In this document: positions 58,833-64,000 of the stretch, in pieces | Numbering within the stretch: position 1 is the first letter of the stretch | How the letters are laid out: each line of letters starts with the position of its first letter | From: Oceanospirillum sp048270425 | GTDB taxonomy: Bacteria; Pseudomonadota; Gammaproteobacteria; Pseudomonadales; Halomonadaceae | DNA: 64,000 bases | Assembly: GCA_048270425.1 (NCBI GenBank) | Contig: JBLWSY010000006.1 | Location: 62,001 to 126,000, forward strand | Reading direction: 5' to 3' | Notes under the pieces: generated by a model | The model's input: the letters and a program-made list of their open reading frames with translations, nothing else | The model's database searches: none | Told to the model about the DNA's origin: nothing | Program-made: the position numbers and the translations under genes

Positions 58833-59282
58833 ATGAGCACCAGTGAAATGAATGGTTTTGAAGTTACGGGTTTTTTCATTCGTACAACTAATGCGAATGA
58901 AGTAAATCCATCGACGGCAAAAATTGGAAATCTTTGGGCTAAATTTTATACAAATGCTGCCCCAAAGTTAGATGAAAAATCAAAAGTTTATGGCGTATAC
59001 ACAAACTATGAGTCTGATTTTACAGGTGATTTTGACGTCATCGCTTGCTCGGATACCTTATCACCAGAAATATTACCAGACTCAGTAAAAGTGAATGTTG
59101 CCCCTGGAAAGTACGTGACTTTTGTTGCAAGCGGTGAAATGCCGCAAGCAGTTATAGATCTTTGGGGCGAAGTTTGGAGTTACTTTAACTCTGAAAACTG
59201 CCCTCACCAACGAGCATACACAACAGACTTTGAATTTTATAAAAGTGCTCATGAAGTCGAGATCTCTATTTCTGTCAAATAG
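58833..59282 (+). CDS. GyrI-like effector-binding domain protein
   Basis: 149 residues. The pattern of the AraC-type effector-binding/GyrI fold is seen: FEVTGFFIRTTNANEVNPST, KIGNLWAKFYTNAAPKLDEK, VAPGKYVTFVASGEMP and WGEVWSYFN. It has no DNA-binding part. These proteins bind small hydrophobic ligands or gyrase. A strong AGGAGAAAAA precedes the ATG. Confidence 0.82.
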   Translation: MSTSEMNGFEVTGFFIRTTNANEVNPSTAKIGNLWAKFYTNAAPKLDEKSKVYGVYTNYESDFTGDFDVIACSDTLSPEILPDSVKVNVAPGKYVTFVASGEMPQAVIDLWGEVWSYFNSENCPHQRAYTTDFEFYKSAHEVEISISVK

Positions 59283-59313
59283 TTACATAACAAACGGCTT
59301 TATTAGTGGTCAG

Positions 59314-59682
59314 ATGCAAGACGTATCAATTCAGCCATCCTGGAATATTCGATATATTGCTGGAGTTACTTCTTTAGAATACGGGATTGCTGCAATAGTA
59401 CTGTATTATCTTGCTCGCGATAAGCTAATTGTTTTTGGTAAATTAAAAGCTGCTTTATTATTTTCTGTCTTGCTTATGGCTTTACATGGCGCGTTTCTGA
59501 GGCAACCATTTATGGATTATATGGTTGGAAATCCAATTCATGTTGTTTTGGTGCAGAATCTCTTTGAATGGCTTGTTTGGTTGCTGATGTCATTTTTCGT
59601 TGTATTTGGCTATGAACTCGTTACTAAAATTGCATGTGCTAAAAGACCAATCCAGCTGTCCGCTAAAGCGTCGAATGATTGA
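59314..59682 (+). CDS. Cassette membrane protein, 122 aa
   Basis: From the ATG at 59314. Three to four helices (SLEYGIAAIVLYYLARDK, LLFSVLLMALHGAFL, LFEWLVWLLMSFFVVFGYEL). The upstream frame includes attC-like sequence (TAACAAACGG at 59288). Unknown. Confidence 0.6.
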   Translation: MQDVSIQPSWNIRYIAGVTSLEYGIAAIVLYYLARDKLIVFGKLKAALLFSVLLMALHGAFLRQPFMDYMVGNPIHVVLVQNLFEWLVWLLMSFFVVFGYELVTKIACAKRPIQLSAKASND

Positions 59683-59691
59683 GGAATCAAC

Positions 59692-59901
59692 ATGAATGAT
59701 CCTAAAGCTGATGCTGCATTATATCTTATTACAGGTCTTCTTCAGCGAATTGAAAATCAAGAGCCCGGAACGCTACAAGAAATGATTAACGGAGTAAAAA
59801 GTGACAGGGATTCCTTGCCCGAAAATATAGAGAACCGGGCTCATGTGGAGGCTATATTTGACGAAACACTCAAGTTGCTAGAGCGGGCTAATAATGTATA
59901 A
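59692..59901 (+). CDS. Cassette small protein, 69 aa
   Basis: MNDPKADAALYLITGLLQRI, helical and acidic. A frameshifted copy lies at 48930-49090, which shows this sequence is duplicated within the array. Unknown. GAGGAATCAAC precedes the ATG. Confidence 0.68.
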   Translation: MNDPKADAALYLITGLLQRIENQEPGTLQEMINGVKSDRDSLPENIENRAHVEAIFDETLKLLERANNV

Positions 59902-59947
59902 ATAAGCTCAGTTTGGTGAGCTGGGCATTATGCCTGATGGTGGATAA

Positions 59948-60280
59948 ATGGATAATATAGAGCTAATGAAGGTGGAAGATACTTTTTTAATAAAAAGTAT
60001 TGGTCTTGTGCTCGCGCCATCGTTTGAACTTCCGCCGGATGGTAAGTGGGTGAATATCAGTGAAACCGTTAATATTAAAACCCCTGAAGGTTGCGATATA
60101 TCGGCGGAAGCATTGTTCAGTATTGCCCGCTTAAAATTAAAAGACCCATCTGTCAGTGTAAGTAAGCGTTGTTCAATTCTTGTGTCCCTAAAGGGTATAA
60201 GTAAGGAATGCGTCCCTATAGGTAGTGTGGTTTATGTTTCGCATTCAACAAAGCAAGCAATCGTGGGTAAAAATGCATAA
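59948..60280 (+). CDS. Cassette hypothetical protein, 110 aa
   Basis: MDNIELMKVEDTFLIKSIGL; beta-rich, soluble. RBS GGTGGATAA is weak. Not recognised. Its stop falls in the left core of the next attC. Confidence 0.58.
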   Translation: MDNIELMKVEDTFLIKSIGLVLAPSFELPPDGKWVNISETVNIKTPEGCDISAEALFSIARLKLKDPSVSVSKRCSILVSLKGISKECVPIGSVVYVSHSTKQAIVGKNA

Positions 60281-60375
60281 CAAGGCTGTCAAATGACAGC
60301 TTTTTCATTGCTCCTTTATATGGCGAAAAGCACAAATGGGCTCCTCTAAAGCAGCAACTTACAGTAGTGTTAGAA
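60275..60375 (+). repeat. attC site containing a terminator-like hairpin
   Basis: GCATAAC ... GTTAGAA, 101 bp. GCTGTCA-AA-TGACAGC followed by TTTTT (60284-60308) lies in the left part and could also end transcription. Confidence 0.7.
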
Positions 60376-60379
60376 GAAT

Positions 60380-60808
60380 ATGACAACGACAGTATCGATC
60401 ATCTCGCTTTTGCTGCTGAGTATCGTGGTTTTTCTGACGACATTGGTAGAAATGACTACGTGCACTCAAGGCAATATTGATGTCTGGCTTGTATCATTAT
60501 TCATCTTCGTGCCAGCAATTTTAGTTCTTTCCGGCGTTGCTCTTATGGGGCGGGCGCGAAGAACCTTGGTACGCTGGTTCTCATCGCCCGTCCTATTGGC
60601 GTTACCCTTGTCCTATTATGATGTAGCCCGTTACTTCGTCGGCATTAATTTGAAAGGCGAGCATCCTTGTAGCATTGCCACAGGATCGAATTTTGAATCT
60701 TTTCCCCTGGAGCCATGGGTACCATATTGGGCTCCCATCCATTTTGCTGCTCTTGTTTTTTGCAGCTGGGTTGTCATCCAACTATGGTTCGGAAAGAGGG
60801 CCGGCTAA
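60380..60808 (+). CDS. Cassette membrane protein, 142 aa
   Basis: Four helices (VSIISLLLLSIVVFLTTLVE, WLVSLFIFVPAILVLSGVAL, LLALPLSYYDVARYF, APIHFAALVFCSWVVIQLWF). Unknown. Confidence 0.65.
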   Translation: MTTTVSIISLLLLSIVVFLTTLVEMTTCTQGNIDVWLVSLFIFVPAILVLSGVALMGRARRTLVRWFSSPVLLALPLSYYDVARYFVGINLKGEHPCSIATGSNFESFPLEPWVPYWAPIHFAALVFCSWVVIQLWFGKRAG

Positions 60809-60862
60809 CAAGGCAAGGCAACGGACGCAGCTAAAGCTGCGCCCGTGCTTTGGGCGTTATGG
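60803..60862 (+). repeat. attC site
   Basis: GGCTAAC ... GTTATGG, 60 bp; arms AAGGCAACGGACGCAG/CTGCGCCCGTGCTTT. Confidence 0.9.
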
Positions 60863-60873
60863 GTAATTGAAGC

Positions 60874-61155
60874 ATGTACGAAAAAACGATTACGAAACTG
60901 GAAGAACTAGCTAAAACCAATGCTGATGATTCAAAAAGCATTGGTGAAGCTATAGCCTTGTTGAAGTTCTGCCAGAAACACAATATCTCGAGAAAAGATA
61001 ATGTGCTTGAATTACCCGAAACTAAAGAAGCGTTCGGTTTCTTTACTGTGAACGAATGCAATGAAAATGGAAAAGTACTGAGAACTATCGATGACGAAAA
61101 CAGTACTCAGTTAGAAATTATTTCAGGGGCAATCATCATCGAGAGAAAAAGCTAA
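60874..61155 (+). CDS. Cassette hypothetical protein, 93 aa
   Basis: MYEKTITKLEELAKTNADDS, helical and acidic; a second strand-rich half (QLEIISGAIIIERKS). Unknown. Only the left half of an attC (ACCTAAC at 61167) follows. Confidence 0.58.
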   Translation: MYEKTITKLEELAKTNADDSKSIGEAIALLKFCQKHNISRKDNVLELPETKEAFGFFTVNECNENGKVLRTIDDENSTQLEIISGAIIIERKS

Positions 61156-61232
61156 ATCTACAGAGCACCTAACCAGTTTGGGTAGTACAGCTTTTTTGCT
61201 GCCCAGGCTACGAGGGGGAGTATTTATCTCCG

Positions 61233-61382
61233 ATGCAGGACGAATTTCTAAAAGCCTTTAAGGCTATGAAAAGGACTCCGAATGGCGGTTATTGGAACTA
61301 CCGTCAAGAGTCGCTAAATTTGAAACAAATTTTTCGACAGCTAGCTCAACCTATGTTGGCGGCGATAGGAAGTCTTGAATGA
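61233..61382 (+). CDS. Small protein, 49 aa, coupled to GNAT
   Basis: MQDEFLKAFKAMKRTPNGGY, basic and helical. Its TGA overlaps the ATG of the GNAT gene at 61379 (ATGA), and GAGGGGGAG lies upstream, so it is likely translated and coupled. Its role is unknown. Confidence 0.6.
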   Translation: MQDEFLKAFKAMKRTPNGGYWNYRQESLNLKQIFRQLAQPMLAAIGSLE

Positions 61383-61804
61383 AGATCACATTCCGGCACG
61401 GGAAAGACAAGGGTTTTGTTGAGCAACTGACTCTTCGAAACATGGCGCCGTACTACAAGAAACTTGGAATTCGCTGGGATCATGTGTTATTCGATGCGAA
61501 CTGGAAGGAATTTGAGAACTACGAGATAGCTATCGATAAGTGTGCGATTGGAACCTTGCGATTGAGTCATGATAGTTGTGCCTATTACATTCGTGATCTT
61601 CAAATTGCCCCGGATTGGCAAAATCAGGGGGTGGGGTCGCAGGCAATCAATTTTGCTATTGCTGTCGCCCAGAAGGAAGGCTTTAAACTGATTCGACTTC
61701 GTGTTTTTTGTGCAAATCCCGCAGTCGCTCTCTATAGGCGCTTAGGGTTCCGGATTTGCAAAACTGAAAACGGGGTTCACGCTATGGAGCGGGAGCTTTC
61801 CTAA
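61379..61804 (+). CDS. GNAT acetyltransferase
   Basis: 141 residues. Motif A is LQIAPDWQNQGVGSQAINFA; LIRLRVFCANPAVALYRRLG is the late part. Coupled to the 49-residue ORF. Substrate unknown. Confidence 0.88.
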   Translation: MKITFRHGKDKGFVEQLTLRNMAPYYKKLGIRWDHVLFDANWKEFENYEIAIDKCAIGTLRLSHDSCAYYIRDLQIAPDWQNQGVGSQAINFAIAVAQKEGFKLIRLRVFCANPAVALYRRLGFRICKTENGVHAMERELS

Positions 61805-61884
61805 CCTGTGTATCAAATACGTTCCAGCCTAAAGGGCCTCCACCGGACGCCTCTTACAGGGGCTGTTTATGCAACGCGTTAGGC
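61799..61884 (+). repeat. attC site
   Basis: TCCTAAC ... GTTAGGC (perfect right core), 86 bp. Confidence 0.85.
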
Positions 61885-61894
61885 GGTAAAGGGT

Positions 61895-62170
61895 ATGAAT
61901 ACGAGATACTATAAATGCATCTGGGAAGACGAAGATTCCGATGGTTTCTATTATTCAGAAGTCATCAATGGAGAAGTTTCCCGTCAAATAGTAGAAATTG
62001 ATGGTGATCTAAAATGGTCAACTCTTCATGAACAAAAAGATGAATGCTATATGTTTACGGATCAGCCAGAAGTTACTGAAGAAGATATAGAGTATTCCAA
62101 AGAGTATCTTGAGGGTGTTGAGATTACTAAAGAGAAGTTCGAGGAAATATGGCTAGCTTCAAAACAATAG
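61895..62170 (+). CDS. Last cassette gene, hypothetical, 91 aa
   Basis: MNTRYYKCIWEDEDSDGFYY, strongly acidic and soluble, with EVTEEDIEYSKEYLEGVEIT. It resembles small cassette proteins of unknown function. It is the right-most cassette of the array. Confidence 0.62.
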   Translation: MNTRYYKCIWEDEDSDGFYYSEVINGEVSRQIVEIDGDLKWSTLHEQKDECYMFTDQPEVTEEDIEYSKEYLEGVEITKEKFEEIWLASKQ

Positions 62171-62180
62171 CAAGCAAATC

Positions 62181-62235
62181 GCCTGACAAGTCGAAGCACG
62201 CGGGCTTGGTGGAGTTGGTGTTTGAGGTGTTAGTA
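62181..62235 (+). repeat. attC-like site at the array end
   Basis: GCCTGAC ... GTTAGTA, 55 bp; left core has one change (GAC for AAC). Confidence 0.5.
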
Positions 62236-62354
62236 CAGGGCTCTTGCTGCGTTGAAGTATGAGAAGACGTTGAATGGCCCGCCAATAGCATTACGGGCTG
62301 AAGCATACGGCGCTTTTTCGGCCGACAAGAGCGGCACGTGCATTATTTGTTGCG

Positions 62355-62385
62355 AAGGCAACCATGCGGAGCGTGGGAGCCAGTC
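62355..62385. repeat. REP-like palindrome
   Basis: CCATGC-GGA-GCGTGG, the same core as the repeats near 0.5-1.8 kb, between the array end and azlD. Confidence 0.55.
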
Positions 62386-62428
62386 GAGTATTTCTTTCAC
62401 CGTCTCTGAGTGGAGTGGCAGATAAACC

Positions 62429-62755
62429 TCAACTAACCCCTATCTGCACCAGTGCCATATACGCTCCGGTTCCTCCCAGAATACTCACCAGTGGGTGTTT
62501 AAACATCAGGTGCAGTACTGCCGTTAGCGCTAAGCACCCCAGTTCCGGCAGAAAACCTGTGCTGGCCAGGTCCTCATTCTTAAAGGTGTACACCACCAGC
62601 AATACCATCATCACCGGTGGCAGGTACTTACCCAGAAACACCAGAATATGATGATCCGCTACCTTGTAGAGCAACACAAAAGGCAGTACCCGGGTCAGAA
62701 AGGTAGCCGCAGTCATTACTGCGATGACTGTGAAGAGATAGCCTGCGGATTCCAT
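62429..62755 (-). CDS. azlD: AzlD branched-chain amino acid exporter subunit
   Basis: 108 residues with four hydrophobic segments (FTVIAVMTAATFLTRVLPFV, PPVMMVLLVVYTF). The T-x-x-T-R-x-x-P-F signature is typical of AzlD. It forms an exporter of branched-chain amino acids or their analogues with AzlC. Its ATG overlaps the end of azlC by 40 bases. A fragment of a related azlD lies at 49419-49498 in the cassette array. Confidence 0.9.
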   Translation of the reverse strand: MESAGYLFTVIAVMTAATFLTRVLPFVLLYKVADHHILVFLGKYLPPVMMVLLVVYTFKNEDLASTGFLPELGCLALTAVLHLMFKHPLVSILGGTGAYMALVQIGVS

Positions 62756-63453
62756 CGTTTACCTGCGTGAATCATTAACAGAACGCTCATGCTGAGCAGA
62801 ATTGAGATTAACAGCATCTGATCCCGGCTGATAAACAGCAGGGTCGCTATGCCGATCACCAGCGCGAGAAGAAAAGGCGCGGGCTTTTTCAGGTTTTTGT
62901 ACTGTTCTATGGTCAGCACCATAAAGAGCGCGGGCAGAACAAACTCGATACCTGCGGTGGAGAAGGTGATCTGGCCGCCCAGCCAGGCACCCAGGGTACA
63001 GCCGATCACCCAGTAGATCTGATTAAACAGGGTGACTTTAAACTGAAACTCCGCCGGATCAACCCATTTCGGCAGGCGGGTTGAGGTGAGCAGGGAGTAG
63101 GTTTCATCCGTCAGGCCAAAAATCTGATACAGGCGTTTTGCACCCTTGTTGGGAATTTTGCCCACCAGCGAGATGCCGTAGAACATGTGTCGGGAGTTGA
63201 GCAGGAAGATGGTGATAAACATCTCCATAAGCCCTGCGCTGTTGGCCAGCAGACCCACCGCCAGAAACTGTCCGGCTCCGGCGAAGATAAAGACACCCAT
63301 CAGGGTGGCAAAAATCCAGTGATAGCCCAGATCGCTGAACAGCACGCCAAAGGCCATGCCCAGCGGAATATAGCCAAACATCACCGGCAGCGATGCCTGA
63401 AAGACAAAGCGGTTAGCCGAGTGGCTGAGCTGTGTTGATTCTTCTGATGACAT
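62716..63453 (-). CDS. azlC: AzlC-family amino acid exporter
   Basis: 245 residues from the ATG at 63453 (the frame is open to 63555). PVMFGYIPLGMAFGVLFSDL, TLMGVFIFAGAGQFLAVGLL, FLLNSRHMFYGISLVGKIPN and FGLTDETYSLLTSTRLPK match AzlC closely. Seven to eight helices. It is paired with azlD. Confidence 0.93.
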   Translation of the reverse strand: MSSEESTQLSHSANRFVFQASLPVMFGYIPLGMAFGVLFSDLGYHWIFATLMGVFIFAGAGQFLAVGLLANSAGLMEMFITIFLLNSRHMFYGISLVGKIPNKGAKRLYQIFGLTDETYSLLTSTRLPKWVDPAEFQFKVTLFNQIYWVIGCTLGAWLGGQITFSTAGIEFVLPALFMVLTIEQYKNLKKPAPFLLALVIGIATLLFISRDQMLLISILLSMSVLLMIHAGKRWNPQAISSQSSQ

Positions 63454-63807
63454 AGTGATTTTCTTAAATGGAGCGGTGAATAGCCTGAATAAAAAGGGTG
63501 AACCAGCGCGATCGGCTATATTAGAAGTCTTTTTTGGAAAAACCAAATGATTCACGGCGAATTCAGGTCTGGCTAGACCAAAGTTTAGAGTGATTGCGCG
63601 AGCTGGGTTGATAAGAGAGGTTCACATAAGCAGCTTTAATGTAAGCCGTAGGATGGTCAAAGCGAAGCGTGCCCGTCATATAGGCTCGTTCCCATGCTCC
63701 GCGTGGGAATGCATAGGAGCTATGGTTTGGCGCTACCACGCAGAGAGGCTGTGAAAGTATTCCGGTTATACTACCCGCCTGACGTCATCGAACAGGATTG
63801 AGGCTTT
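63454..63807. other. Intergenic region with REP-like repeat
   Basis: No gene. CGTAGGATGGTCAAAGCG with a following CCCATGCTCCGCGTGGGA palindrome (about 63645-63713) is REP-like. It lies next to the transposase start. Confidence 0.5.
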
Positions 63808-64000
63808 ATGGCGGGTAAACCTTACCGGAGCACCGAGAACCGGCATCAACTTTCTCTGTTTGCAGATCATCTGGATCAGCATATTTCACAGGATAACTCT
63901 GTTCGAGCGATTGACGCTTATATCTGCAGCCTAGACCTTAAAAAGCTGGGCGCAGAAGGCTATCAGGCTTCCGGATCACTTCGTGGGCAACCTGCCTATA
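63808..64000 (+). mobile_element. IS1182-type transposase, 5' part
   Basis: 64 codons from the ATG at 63808 to the window edge, no stop. NRHQLSLFADHLDQHISQDN followed by RAIDAYICSLDLKKLG is the N-terminus of IS1182/IS1478-group transposases. The left terminal inverted repeat was not identified; the REP-like repeat lies about 95 bp upstream. Confidence 0.8.

Larger units (their letters stand above)
34894..62235 (+). mobile_element. Integron cassette array without integrase (CALIN)
   Basis: About 45 mostly small genes, nearly all on the plus strand, separated by attC sites with TAAC and GTTA ends and inner inverted repeats. No tyrosine-recombinase integrase gene is seen on either side: the left neighbour is a YeeE transporter, the right neighbour azlD. 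The array is more AT-rich than its flanks and most genes are orphans. Confidence 0.88.

Overview
The window looks like the chromosome of a marine gammaproteobacterium, probably of the Oceanospirillales type. This is an inference from the mix of a cysteine-containing membrane-bound formate dehydrogenase with DUF3305/DUF3306 partners, an NrtR-controlled nicotinamide salvage pathway, REP-like palindromes and Vibrio-like integron sites. No rRNA or tRNA gene was seen.

Layout. 1-2.2 kb: end of an unknown gene, a Phd/ParE-type toxin-antitoxin pair and a small orphan gene, separated by three direct copies of a ~60-bp REP-like repeat. 2.2-11.2 kb: assorted genes (membrane proteins, an STM4015-like protein, a PLP aminotransferase, a beta-propeller protein, a GNAT, a DUF1287 amidase-like protein). 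11.3-20.8 kb, minus strand: the complete formate dehydrogenase locus in the order DUF3305, DUF3306, large 4Fe-4S protein, TorD-like chaperone, small Tat protein, FdhA, FdhB, FdhC. Its accessory genes lie 10 kb away on the plus strand at 31.2-34.6 kb: fdhD, an excisionase-type HTH regulator fused to a substrate-binding fold, and a YeeE/YedE transporter. Between them sit a possible structured RNA (21.3-21.6 kb, minus), a solute-binding protein, the NAD salvage module nrtR / nadM-Nudix / nadV with two matching palindromic operators, an MBL-fold hydrolase, a repeat-rich SH3 protein, and an AraC regulator divergent from a peroxiredoxin-like gene.

34.9-62.2 kb is a cluster of integron gene cassettes. 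About 45 mostly small plus-strand genes are separated by at least two dozen attC sites (TAAC...GTTA, 53-140 bp), and no integrase gene lies in the window (a CALIN). The cassettes carry an AIPR anti-phage-type protein, a large TerD-domain protein, four GNATs, a MerR/CMD pair with its own 19-bp-spacer promoter, zinc-ribbon and CPCC proteins, and several families known from polymorphic-toxin immunity (SMI1/KNR4, Imm41-like, TriTu-like, DUF4272, DUF5071, CbrC). Most other cassette products are unrecognised. The array shows internal history: a 350-bp repeat present at its left end and again in its middle, where it abuts an 80-bp azlD fragment; a frameshifted copy of a downstream cassette gene; and one attC of Vibrio VCR type. 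The array ends beside azlCD (minus strand), followed by a REP-like repeat and the start of an IS1182-type transposase that runs off the window.
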